Below, in pieces: positions 13,612 through 22,300 of a stretch of 28,868 nucleotides of DNA. The DNA lies in IMG/VR virus record IMGVR_UViG_3300018481_000059, positions 1 through 28,868 of that record; one strand, 5' to 3'. Source of the stretch: a virus. Numbering within the stretch: the stretch's first letter is position 1; the number at the start of each line of letters is the position of its first letter. The position numbers were made by a program, and so were the translations under genes. The notes under the pieces were generated by a model. That model searched no databases. It was not told where the DNA came from and worked only from the letters and a program-made list of their open reading frames with translations.

Positions 13612-14289
13612 ATGACTGCACCTGCTGCTGAAGTCGGTGTTATTTCCTGGGATCAGGTTGGCGAACGGTTCTATGAGACTGGCGTCGACAAGGGTGTTCT
13701 TTACATCCCGGATAACTCTGGCGTCTATGCAATGGGTTGGGCTTGGAATGGTCTGATTTCGGTTACCGAATCACCTTCTGGAGCCGAGTCCACCCCGCAG
13801 TATGCGGACAACATTAAGTACCTGAACCTGACGTCTGTCGAGGAGTTCGGCGGCACGATTGAGGCGTTCACGTACCCAGATGAGTTCGCATTCTGCGATG
13901 GTACTGCTGTTCCGGCTACTGGCGTCTTCCTGGGTCAGCAGGGTCGTCGGACATTCGGTCTGTCGTATCGGACTCGGAAGGGTAACGATGTCGACGGCAA
14001 CGACCTCGGTTACAAGCTGCATCTTGTTTACGGATGCAAGGCGTCTCCGTCGGAGAAGGCTTACTCGACGATCAACGACACGCCTGAGGCGCTGACCTTC
14101 AGTTGGGAATTCACCACGACTCCCGTTGCGGTTACCGATCACAAGCCGACTGCTAGCATCACGATCGATTCGACCAAGGTCGATGAGACGGATCTCGCTA
14201 CTCTGGAGACCGAACTGTACGGCGCTGTTGCGGCTGCTCCTAGCCTGCCTCTTCCGGACGAAGTTATCGCTATGTTCACTGCTCCCTGA
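13612..14289 (+). CDS. Major tail (tube) protein, 225 aa
   Basis: ATG 13612 follows GAAAGGACAAGT. It is the first of three paralogues: shared landmarks are G-E-R-F-Y-E-T-G-V-D-K-G-V-L-Y, W-N-G-L-I-S-V-T-E-S, F-G-L-S-Y-R-T, G-Y-K-L-H-L-V-Y and L-E-T-E-L-Y-G. Position after the tail terminator, C-ending biased codons like those of the capsid gene, and the following chaperone-like gene mark this copy as the abundant tail tube subunit, which stacks as hexamers around the tape measure protein. It ends in D-E-V-I-A-M-F without the extra C-terminal domain seen in the third copy. Confidence 0.85.
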   Translation: MTAPAAEVGVISWDQVGERFYETGVDKGVLYIPDNSGVYAMGWAWNGLISVTESPSGAESTPQYADNIKYLNLTSVEEFGGTIEAFTYPDEFAFCDGTAVPATGVFLGQQGRRTFGLSYRTRKGNDVDGNDLGYKLHLVYGCKASPSEKAYSTINDTPEALTFSWEFTTTPVAVTDHKPTASITIDSTKVDETDLATLETELYGAVAAAPSLPLPDEVIAMFTAP

Positions 14290-14299
14290 TCTAGGGACA

Positions 14300-14432
14300 T
14301 TTGAAAGGGAGGTCAGAGAATGCTCAAGATTTCGGTTCCATTGGCCGAAGGATTTGACGAAGCTACAAAACAGTTCGTTGATACTGAGACCTATGCTTTG
14401 GAGCTAGAGCACTCTCTGGCCTCCCTTTCAAA
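14300..14432 (+). promoter_or_regulatory. Long-range inverted repeat covering the chaperone RBS
   Basis: Bases 14300-14318 (TTTGAAAGGGAGGTCAGAG) are complementary to 14414-14432 (CTCTGGCCTCCCTTTCAAA) over all 19 positions, counting one G-U pair. The left arm contains the ribosome binding site AAAGGGAGG and ends next to ATG 14320; the right arm lies within the coding sequence 95 bases further. Pairing would hide the start. A short competing hairpin (CTCCC 14421-14425 with GGGAG 14435-14439) is also possible. Confidence 0.7.
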
Positions 14433-14859
14433 ATGGGAGTCACGAGAAGAGAAAGCGTTCCTTGGTAAAGAAGAGAAGACTAATGAACAGGTACTTCGCT
14501 ACATCAAGGACATGACTCTCACCTCTGATGTTCCCTGGGAGATTTACCTTAGGCTTTCTCCCGAAAACATCCAGCAGATCAATGCTTATATTAATGCCAA
14601 ACAGACCGCGACTTGGTTCAATGATCAGCGCACACGTCCTAGTCGAGAGATCATTACAGCCGAGCTTATTTACTATTGGATGGTTTCACTTCAAATTCCA
14701 TTTGAATGTCAATACTGGCATTTGAATCGGTTGATCACTCTTGTCCGGGTTTGTAACGAAAAGAACCAGCCTTCGAAGAAGATGAGCAGATCGGATGCTG
14801 CACGTCGACAGAGGGAACTGAACGCACAACGTCGAGCAAACATGGGCACTCGAGGCTGA
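14320..14859 (+). CDS. Tail assembly chaperone-like protein, 179 aa
   Basis: ATG 14320 with AAAGGGAGG upstream, which lies inside a 19-bp inverted repeat. Landmarks: [14 protein letters not shown] at about residues 27-40, a helical centre, and [25 protein letters not shown] near 125-148, then a basic C-terminus ([11 protein letters not shown]). I recall this W-H-L-N-R-L-x-T-L-I-R-V-C pattern from proteins encoded just after the major tail protein in actinophages and annotated as tail assembly chaperones. Usually a frameshifted longer form is made; here a major-tail paralogue follows after only 13 bases and no slippery site is obvious. Function by position and pattern. Confidence 0.68.
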   Translation: MLKISVPLAEGFDEATKQFVDTETYALELEHSLASLSKWESREEKAFLGKEEKTNEQVLRYIKDMTLTSDVPWEIYLRLSPENIQQINAYINAKQTATWFNDQRTRPSREIITAELIYYWMVSLQIPFECQYWHLNRLITLVRVCNEKNQPSKKMSRSDAARRQRELNAQRRANMGTRG

Positions 14860-14872
14860 GAGGAGGAACGAC

Positions 14873-15574
14873 GTGACACGATTGAACTGGGATGCTGTTG
14901 GTGAACGATTCTACGAAGCTGGAGTTGATCGAGGCGTTCTATATCTTAATGGCATTGGTTATGCTTGGCCTGGATTGATTTCTGTTGCCGAGTCCTCTTC
15001 TGGTGGAGAAGCCAAGCCGCACTACATCGATGGTTATAAGTATGTAAACATTGCAGTAGCAGAAGAGTTTCAAGCAACGATCAGCGCATTTTCTAGTCCT
15101 CCAGAGTTTGCTGTTTGTGATGGAATGGGGCTTGTGCATACTGGACTCATTGCCACGCAGCAACGGAGACGACCTTTCAGTTTCTCATATCGAACACTGA
15201 TCGGTAATGACATTGAGGGCATTGACCACGGATACAAGATTCATCTGGTTTACAACGCACTGGCTGCCCCGTCCAGCCGAACGAACAATACTATCAGTCA
15301 GAGTGCTGTGCCCGGAACATTGAGCTGGGCGATTACAACGCTGGCTCCTAGAGTTCTGGGCATTCGACCGACAGCGCACTTTATCATTGACAGTCGAACT
15401 ACTGTTGAAGCGACACTGGCAGCTGTTGAAGATATTCTCTATGGCTCAGATGAACTTACACCGTCGATTCCGACTGTTACCGAATTGATGACTTTGTTTG
15501 GTGAGACCGTCATGGAAGGCGGATTCGCTGAGCTTTCTGGATTTGACACAATTCTCGATGGAGGTGGGGCCTGA
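14873..15574 (+). CDS. Major tail protein paralogue 2, 233 aa
   Basis: GTG 14873 behind AGAGGAGG. Starts L-N-W-D-A-V-G-E-R-F-Y-E-A-G-V-D-R-G-V-L-Y, matching the first tail protein, and shares W-P-G-L-I-S-V-A-E-S-S-S-G, F-S-Y-R-T-L-I-G-N-D, G-Y-K-I-H-L-V-Y-N-A-L-A and the E-D-I-L-Y-G segment. It has a Gly-rich C-terminal extension (G-F-A-E-L-S-G-F-D-T-I-L-D-G-G). Codon use is less biased than in the first copy, which argues for lower expression. Inference: a minor tail tube subunit, a tail-tip ring or a decoration variant. It ends in TGATGG, overlapping the fibre gene by one base. Confidence 0.78.
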   Translation: MTRLNWDAVGERFYEAGVDRGVLYLNGIGYAWPGLISVAESSSGGEAKPHYIDGYKYVNIAVAEEFQATISAFSSPPEFAVCDGMGLVHTGLIATQQRRRPFSFSYRTLIGNDIEGIDHGYKIHLVYNALAAPSSRTNNTISQSAVPGTLSWAITTLAPRVLGIRPTAHFIIDSRTTVEATLAAVEDILYGSDELTPSIPTVTELMTLFGETVMEGGFAELSGFDTILDGGGA

Positions 15575-16254
15575 TGGGGTATCGTTTTTTACAACGACGA
15601 GCTACTACTTCCGAATGGGCTGCTGTTAACCCCATTCTAGGTCCTGCTGAATTCGGAATTGAGGAAGATACCGATATTATCAAGATTGGTGATGGTGTTA
15701 CTGCATGGCTAGATCTCGATCCAGCATTTGAAGGAGCATTTCTTCCAATTGGCGGTAAAGCTGCCGATTCTGATAAGCTTGATGGAATCGATGCGAGCGG
15801 GTTTCTTCCAGTGGGTGGAAAAGCTGCTGATTCTGAGCTTCTAGATGGACTTGAATCGACGGCATTTGTTCAGGTCTCAGACACCGGTTGGGTTACCACT
15901 GGTTTGTCGTTTTCCCCCATTACTAACTGGACGGTTAACTCGTACAAGTTGCGTAAGATTAATAATCGTGTACGTGGGGTTATTGATGTTACATATTCAG
16001 GATCTACTCTGACTGCGGGTGCTGATGGAAATCTCGCTGATGTGAACGGCTTTATTACTATGCCTTCCGGTTGGAGAATTACAAACGGATATACCAATTT
16101 GCTTCCTCTTTGGCGGGCTGGATACACTCCGCTTTGGGGACGAGCAGTTAATGGTAACGTCGGCACAATCGATTTGGTTGCCGGAAGCTTTAACGCACAA
16201 ACACTTACGGCGGCTACTCCGCTGTCCGTTCTTATAGATTATTTGATTGATTAG
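15574..16254 (+). CDS. Tail fibre / receptor-binding protein with Mtd-type N-terminus, 226 aa
   Basis: ATG 15574 overlaps the preceding stop; GATGGAGGTGGGG is the ribosome binding site. Residues 5-48 (Q-R-R-A-T-T-S-E-W, L-G-P-A-E-F-G-I-E-E-D-T, I-K-I-G-D-G-V-T-A-W-L-D-L) match the major tropism determinant N-terminal domain that joins fibres to the tail. Two spacer repeats follow, each F-L-P-[IV]-G-G-K-A-A-D-S with L-D-G (about 55-95), a pattern common in phage fibres. The C-terminal 120 residues are beta-rich and are the likely receptor-binding head. Placing it between two tail tube paralogues is unusual. Confidence 0.75.
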   Translation: MGYRFLQRRATTSEWAAVNPILGPAEFGIEEDTDIIKIGDGVTAWLDLDPAFEGAFLPIGGKAADSDKLDGIDASGFLPVGGKAADSELLDGLESTAFVQVSDTGWVTTGLSFSPITNWTVNSYKLRKINNRVRGVIDVTYSGSTLTAGADGNLADVNGFITMPSGWRITNGYTNLLPLWRAGYTPLWGRAVNGNVGTIDLVAGSFNAQTLTAATPLSVLIDYLID

Positions 16255-16262
16255 GATGGCCC

Positions 16263-16970
16263 ATGACCAGACTGACATGGGTTGACCGAGACTACGAGAT
16301 CGGCGTGGATCGAGGCGTTTACTATCCAGCAAACGGTGTGCCAGAGGTTTGGAACGGGTTAGTCTCGGTCACTGAGAACACTCCGGATATTTCAGAGCGA
16401 GTTCGTTATGTTGAGGGTAGAAAGTTTGCTCAACATCGTCGAGAAGACAGCTTCTCAGCGAAGATCTCGGCTTTCTCGCATCCATCCTCATTTTTGTTAA
16501 ACCCTCGCGTGCCTTTTGGAATGTCTTATCGAATCGAAACCGCAACGGGTTACAAAACTCATTTGGTTTACAATGCTTTGGCCCGTATTTCGAGTCGAAA
16601 CTATGGACAGGCGGAAGTTCCCGATCCGGTTGGCATTGATATAGCAACAGTGCCTATAGCGATGCCGGATTTAATGCCTAGCGCACATCTCATCATTGAT
16701 ACAGCGGCTGCATATCCTGGCTCTGTAACTCAATTCGAGGATGTGCTGTATGGAAACGATGATTTTGATCCTCGGTTGCCACTTCCAAGCGAAGTGTTCG
16801 ACATATTTGAGTTGAATGCGTTATTCAAGATCATCGACAATGGTGATGGAACGTTTACTATGGAAGCGCCGGACGATGTATTTTTGTGGTTCAGTGCTAC
16901 ACAAGTTGAAGCCGAATGGCCAAGAGTTCTATATCTGAACGAAGACACGTACAGGATTCGATCCTGGTAG
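16263..16970 (+). CDS. Major tail protein paralogue 3 with extra C-terminal domain, 235 aa
   Basis: ATG 16263 has a weak ribosome binding site (TAGGAT). Shared with the other two copies: Y-E-I-G-V-D-R-G-V-Y-Y, V-W-N-G-L-V-S-V-T-E-N, F-G-M-S-Y-R, G-Y-K-T-H-L-V-Y-N-A-L-A, E-D-V-L-Y-G-N-D and P-S-E-V-F-D-I-F. It lacks some internal loop residues of copy 1, and from about residue 190 gains a domain with I-I-D-N-G-D-G-T-F-T-M, W-P-R-V-L-Y-L and D-T-Y-R-I. That end is known to me from tail proteins of other actinophages as a separate C-terminal unit. Likely a minor tail component made in small numbers; role not established. Confidence 0.75.
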   Translation: MTRLTWVDRDYEIGVDRGVYYPANGVPEVWNGLVSVTENTPDISERVRYVEGRKFAQHRREDSFSAKISAFSHPSSFLLNPRVPFGMSYRIETATGYKTHLVYNALARISSRNYGQAEVPDPVGIDIATVPIAMPDLMPSAHLIIDTAAAYPGSVTQFEDVLYGNDDFDPRLPLPSEVFDIFELNALFKIIDNGDGTFTMEAPDDVFLWFSATQVEAEWPRVLYLNEDTYRIRSW

Positions 16971-16982
16971 AAAGGAGGAACC

Positions 16983-18563
16983 GTGGCGAGCGTTAACGTA
17001 TTTACCGCCGAACGAATGCAGGAGATCGAAGACACAACCATCGTTGGCGGTCTCGTTGACGTAGACGGAAACCTCCTTCTTCAGCCTCGAGTCGGTGATC
17101 CAATCGATGCTGGGCATGTTGTTGGTTCTGTTGGTCCAGAAGGACCGGAAGGTCCGGAAGGCCCAATCGGTCTTACAGGATTGCAAGGCGACAGTTCGCT
17201 TCCTGCCGGAACCATTTCTTTGTGGCATGGCGATACAGCACCGACTGGCTGGTTGCTTTGTGATGGTGCTGCGGTATCTCGTTCCACGTATGCGTCTTTG
17301 TGGAATGCGCTGGGCACGAAGTATGGTGCTGGTGATGGAACAACCACATTCAATGTTCCAAATCTTAAGGGTAAAGTTCCAGTCGGTAAGGATTCGACTC
17401 AGACCGAGTTCGATGCGATTGGCGAAACCAGTGGAGCAAAGACAGCCAGTCAGACACAGTCGCATTCGCATACACTGAGCGATGCTGGCGCTGCGAAAAT
17501 TGCGATTGTTGCTGGATCTTCGAACCAAATTCAGGAACGACGAGTAACGGTAGCGAGTTACGCCAACACCCACTCGATCAACAGTGTAAACCTTGGTGGC
17601 GGCGCTGGTGGATACTCCACTGCCTCTACTGCGGGCGCTGGTCTTGGCGGTTCAACCGATTCGGAAAGCGTTACCACCACAGTCAGCACTCTTCAGCCAT
17701 ATCATGTTGTCAACTTCATCATCAAGACGACATCTGGCGAATCGCCTGGTGATTCTGAACTTTCTACTCGTGTTGGCACTCTTGAAAGTCAAGTCGGCGA
17801 TAATGTTCTGATTCTTCGGGATAAGATTGCGAAGTTGCAGCGCGTTCTTTCTGGCGGTGGAGTTCGGAAAGTCGAGTCGGGTGGGGTTGCTTGGAGTCAA
17901 CGATTCATTGCTATTGGTTCGGGTGTCGATGATTACAGTCCTGGTGGATATTTTAATATTGAGATGCCGCCTGATGGAACTGTTATTCCTCTACACTCCA
18001 ATGCGACAACAACTCAAACGGTTTCCGGCGGTCGTGTTCCAATCCCCAACTGGGCTGCGCTATATTACGATCCTCCATTAGGCGATACATACACAAGTGA
18101 TCCGTCTCGATTCCATTTGGTTTCGTATACCTCTGGTTATGAATACGATGTTCCGCCACAATGGATTCTCATTGCGGTTCGAAACATTGATAGTTTGGCA
18201 CCATCTATCATGTGGGGCGATGGTCGAACACAGGACTATTGGCGCACAATCACAATGTCTGCCAGTTGGGTTTCTTTTGGTGGCGCTTATAACACGCCTG
18301 CTTGGAAATTTGCTGGTGATGGAGCAGTGGTAATGCGTGGTCTGGTTAAAAGCGGATCATTGAGCACGTCGGTTCCTGCTTTTACATTTCCAGCCGGGCT
18401 TGGGCCAGCGGGAACAGAGATTTTTCAACAAGCATCAGACATTGGCCAGTGTCGCGTGGACATTCGAAATGACGGCGGTCTTCTGATGTATGGCTATTAC
18501 AATGGTGGAAACAATGCCTGGGTCTCATTCGCTAAGATGTCCTGGTATCCCGATGGACACTAA
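16983..18563 (+). CDS. Tail fibre with collagen-like segment and phage tail collar domain, 526 aa
   Basis: GTG 16983 with AAAGGAGG upstream. After an N-terminal attachment region (about 1-45) comes a short collagen-like run (G-P-E-G-P-E-G-P-E-G-P-I-G, near residue 57-70) and then a phage tail collar domain: P-A-G-T-I-S-L-W, P-T-G-W-L-L-C-D-G-A-A-V-S-R, Y-A-S-L-W and T-F-N-V-P-N-L-K-G-K-V-P-V-G (about 76-139). Next a Gly/Ser/Thr-rich region with H-S-H-T, a short coiled coil (about 255-285), and a beta-rich C-terminus of 230 residues with no family I recognise, presumably the receptor-binding end. Probably assembles as a trimer. Confidence 0.82.
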   Translation: MASVNVFTAERMQEIEDTTIVGGLVDVDGNLLLQPRVGDPIDAGHVVGSVGPEGPEGPEGPIGLTGLQGDSSLPAGTISLWHGDTAPTGWLLCDGAAVSRSTYASLWNALGTKYGAGDGTTTFNVPNLKGKVPVGKDSTQTEFDAIGETSGAKTASQTQSHSHTLSDAGAAKIAIVAGSSNQIQERRVTVASYANTHSINSVNLGGGAGGYSTASTAGAGLGGSTDSESVTTTVSTLQPYHVVNFIIKTTSGESPGDSELSTRVGTLESQVGDNVLILRDKIAKLQRVLSGGGVRKVESGGVAWSQRFIAIGSGVDDYSPGGYFNIEMPPDGTVIPLHSNATTTQTVSGGRVPIPNWAALYYDPPLGDTYTSDPSRFHLVSYTSGYEYDVPPQWILIAVRNIDSLAPSIMWGDGRTQDYWRTITMSASWVSFGGAYNTPAWKFAGDGAVVMRGLVKSGSLSTSVPAFTFPAGLGPAGTEIFQQASDIGQCRVDIRNDGGLLMYGYYNGGNNAWVSFAKMSWYPDGH

Positions 18564-18578
18564 TACCGAAAGGTTGTC

Positions 18579-18899
18579 ATGGCTGGACGAACAGTAACCA
18601 GACAGGAACTTGATTCACGAATGTCTGAAAGTTTGGTCTTGTTGAGAGATGCAGTTACCAAACTTGAAAACATCAACGAGTTTCTGGCAACCATTCCGGT
18701 TGATGCCGAAGGTGTAGATCCATTGTCAATCCCTGCGGATCTGCTGGATGCGATGGATCCGACTAGTGCGGTGGGTCGTTTCGGTTACACCGAAGAGGAA
18801 GCACAGCTCATTCGATCGGTTTTCGGATCGTTGCTAGCACTCCGAACTCAGTTGCAACCAGTACTCAAGCAGAGTCGAAAGCTTACCGGTCTCGAATAG
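18579..18899 (+). CDS. Small helical protein of unknown function, 106 aa
   Basis: ATG 18579 follows GAAAGG. The sequence is predicted mostly helical, with leucine-rich stretches (S-E-S-L-V-L-L-R-D-A-V-T-K-L-E-N and F-G-S-L-L-A-L-R-T-Q-L) around an acidic Pro-containing loop (P-V-D-A-E-G-V-D-P-L-S). No membrane segment, no enzyme motif. It lies between the collar fibre and the tail completion gene, 15 bases after the fibre stop, so a role as fibre chaperone or small tail protein is reasonable by position. No family recognised. Confidence 0.62.
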   Translation: MAGRTVTRQELDSRMSESLVLLRDAVTKLENINEFLATIPVDAEGVDPLSIPADLLDAMDPTSAVGRFGYTEEEAQLIRSVFGSLLALRTQLQPVLKQSRKLTGLE

Positions 18900-18916
18900 T
18901 CTTGAAAGGAGTCACC

Positions 18917-19303
18917 TTGATTGTCAGTTTTACTCACCGTGGCTCCTTCGACAAATCAGAGAAGTTTCTGAATGCGATGAAGAACTATGACACCATGGTT
19001 CGAGGAATCGTAGAGCATAATGCTCAACGTGGTGTTGAAGCTCTTAGGAGAGCGACTCCAAAAGATTCACGTTTGGCTGCCGAATCTTGGGGTTACGAGA
19101 TCCGTCAAAATAGGAGAGGCGTGATCATTGCCTGGACAAACATTGACATTGAAAACGGTTTCCCAGTTGCGGTGGCCTTGCAAGTTGGCTATGGAACTGG
19201 CACTGGAGGATTTGTCCAGGGTCGCGATTACATCAATCCGGCAATGCTACCCATATTTGAAGACATCTCTGCGGAAGTCTGGAAGGCGGTGAAATCGGCA
19301 TGA
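18917..19303 (+). CDS. HK97 gp10-like tail completion protein, 128 aa
   Basis: TTG 18917 is preferred: AAAGGAG at 18905-18911 would lie inside the protein if the TTG at 18902 were used. The pattern V-R-G-I-V-E-H-N-A-Q-R-G-V-E-A-L-R-R-A-T-P-K-D-S-x-x-A-A-E-S-W, a basic strand, then G-Y-G-T-G-T-G-G-F-V-Q-G-R-D-Y-I-N-P-A and a final helix matches the HK97 gp10-like family (tail completion / head-tail joining). In most phages this gene sits between capsid and major tail genes; here it is about 5 kb downstream of that spot, directly before the tape measure gene, with which it overlaps by ATGA. Confidence 0.74.
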   Translation: MIVSFTHRGSFDKSEKFLNAMKNYDTMVRGIVEHNAQRGVEALRRATPKDSRLAAESWGYEIRQNRRGVIIAWTNIDIENGFPVAVALQVGYGTGTGGFVQGRDYINPAMLPIFEDISAEVWKAVKSA

Positions 19304-22300
19304 GCAGCATCGACGAACGCGTCGTAGAAATGAAGTTTGAAAATTCAGGCTTCATCGACAAGGCCAGGTCAACTCTCGACGCGCTTAGGTCATTGAAGGA
19401 TGGACTCAAGCTCGATGGCTCCGCCAAGGGCATGCAGCAAGCCACTCAGGGAATGGCTGAACTTGGTGCGCAGACCAGTTATATTGCGGGTCAGTTCAGT
19501 GCGTTGCAGGCCATTGCGTTCGGTGCCCTGACCACCATCGGTACTCAAGCTCTTACCATGGGACAGCAGCTTGTCTCAGGTTTGACTATTGGTCCGGTCA
19601 GTGAAGGTCTGTCCGACTATCACCAGAAGTTGACGTCGGTTCAGACCATCATGAACGCGACTGGTAAGTCGATTGAAGAAGTTGATGGTTACTTCCGGCA
19701 ACTCGATGAGTATGCTGATAAGACCATTTACAACCTGAGCGACATGACCAGTGCGTTTGCAAAGTTCACAAATGCTGGGGTCGCGCTGGACGTTTCTGTT
19801 CCGGCCATTCAGGGTATCGCCAACATGACGGCCTTGGCTGGTCAGAATGCTGGCGCCGCTAGTATCGCGATGTACAACCTATCGCAGAGTATTGCTGGTG
19901 GGTATCTTACAAGAATCGACTTCAAGTCCTTGGAACTGGCGAACATTGCCACCAAGGAATGGAAAGACTATATGATTCAGGCAGCTGTTGCTGCTGGTGA
20001 GCTGGAAAGAAAAGCTGATGGTACATACACCATCGTCGCTTCTGGTAGCGACAAGGCGCATACCGCTAACGCGTTGTTCATTGATGGGTTGCAAGAAGGC
20101 TGGGCAACCACCGATGTTCTACTCGGTGTTCTTGGCGATTACGCCGACGTAACTACCGATATTGGTCGAAAGGCCATGGCAGCCGCTCAGGATGTCAAGA
20201 GTTTCCCCATGATGATGGAGACTCTGAAAGCGGCAGTTGGTACTGGTTGGACCGACACCTTTGAGATCCTTCTGGGCAATGTCGAAGAATCCAAGGAACT
20301 GTTCACCGGGCTTACTTTGGCTATCGGCGGATTCCTGGGAAACATCGGTAATGCTCGTAATGAGTTGCTCCAGACCTGGAAGGATTCCGGCGGAAGAACG
20401 GTTCTTATTGAGGGTTTGACGGCTGCGTTTCAAGCTCTCGGTGATATTCTCGCACCTATTGGTAGAGCGTTCCGAGACATATTTCCAAAGACAACGGCAG
20501 TCGACCTTCTAAACATTACTGAAGCTTTCCGAGACTGGGCTCGAACACTAAAGCCTAGTGCGGACGCGATGCGGAATATTCGAGAAACCGCTCGTGGGTT
20601 CTTCGCTGTTTTGGACATCGGCTGGGAGTTTATCAAGGCGGGCATCGGCTTTCTCTCCGAAATGTTCGGCGTTATATTCCAAGGCAGTGGCGACATTCTG
20701 GATGTTACCAGCAATGTGGGTGACTTCCTGGTTTCCATCCACGATGTGATCGTCGAAGGCGAGCTTTTCCAGAAGTTCTTCGAGCGTGTTGGCGAGATTC
20801 TTACTCCGGTGATCAACTTCATCCGGGGTCTCGTTGGCGCAATTGGAGAATTCCTTGGTGTTGGTGGCGATACAACCGACCTCATGAGCGAGTTCAATGA
20901 AGTCGGCGAAAATATGGGTGAGATCGCTGACGATGCTCGTGAAGCTTGGGAAAAGTTCGTAGATTATCTTAAGCGTATTGGCGAGACGCTTCGTCCAATT
21001 GGCGAAGGCATCATGGAGTTCTTCCGTGACATTATCGAAGCTGTTGCGGGCTTCCTTCAGGGTCTGTCATTTGACGATGTTCTGCAGGGCGTAGGTGTTG
21101 GGGCTTTTGCTGTCATCGCCAATGCACTTCGAAAGTTCCTTGCTGGTTTTAGCCTCGAGAGTTTGTTCGGATCAGGCGAGCAGCCAGGATGGATCCAGAG
21201 AATTAGCGATGCTCTTGATCAGCTGACAGATTCTCTTCAATCTATGCAGAATGCTTTGAACGGAGGAGCGCTTCTTGGTATTGCTCTTGCTGTTGGTATT
21301 CTTGCTCTAGCCTTGATAGGTCTTGCCGGAGTTCCACAAGACGACCTTGTTGGCGCTTTGATTGTTCTCAGCTTGCTTATGGGAGTACTTACCGGCGTAG
21401 CAAAGTTCATGTCAAACATGGAACTTCAGAATACCGGGAATCTTATTGCTGTTTCAGCAGCGCTTATACTTATTTCAATTGCTGTTACGCTCCTAGCTAG
21501 CGCCGTTAAGAGTTTGGCAGATGCAGATCCGAAGGGACTAGCTAGAGGTTTGGCTTCTGTTATTGCCCTTCTCGCTATCGTTGTTGGTATTAGCAAATAC
21601 TTCACAGTGGGTAAGACCGAGGGCATGATCGAAGCCGGTATTGCTCTTATTCTTCTGGCTGCGGCTATTAAGATCCTGGCTAGTGCAGTTAAAGATTTGT
21701 CTTCTCTTGATTGGGATGAGCTAGCTAAGGGTTTGTTGGGCACTGCGGTTCTGATTACGGCGCTTGCATTGTTCACTAAATTCGGAAAGTTCAAGCATTT
21801 TGGTGTTGCCTCAGGCACAGGGCTTGTCCTACTTGCCACGTCAATTCTTATTCTTGGTGAAGCGCTTGAGAAGATCGCCGAGCTTGACTGGCATGAATTA
21901 GCACGAGGCATGGCTGGATTTGTTGTTGCGCTCGGGGTTATGGTCGGAGCGCTTTATGTTTTGAAGAAGACGAAGACTAGCATTAGACCTACCGATACGC
22001 TATCGTTTATTCTTATTGCCACGTCCATGCTTATTGTGGGTGAAGCACTAGAGAAGCTTGCTGAACTCGATTGGGAAAACTTCGCTAAGAGTCTTGTTTC
22101 CATGGGTGTTGCTTTGGCCCTTATGACTGGGGCTCTGGTATTCATTCCAAAGGGAGCAGTATTCTCTGGTGTTGCTCTAATTCTAGCAGCCACGTCCTTG
22201 CTTATCGTTGGTGAAGCTCTCGAGAAACTTGGCGAGATGAGTTGGAGTGATATCCTCGCGGGTCTCGCTGTCATGACTGTAGCAATGGCTCTCATCGGGG

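Noticed and set aside
14750-14872. A -1 or +1 frameshift making a longer tail chaperone
   Set aside because: No convincing slippery heptamer was seen near the end of the gene, and the next 14 bases hold the ribosome binding site and start of the second tail paralogue. There is no room for a frameshift extension of usual length without overlapping it.
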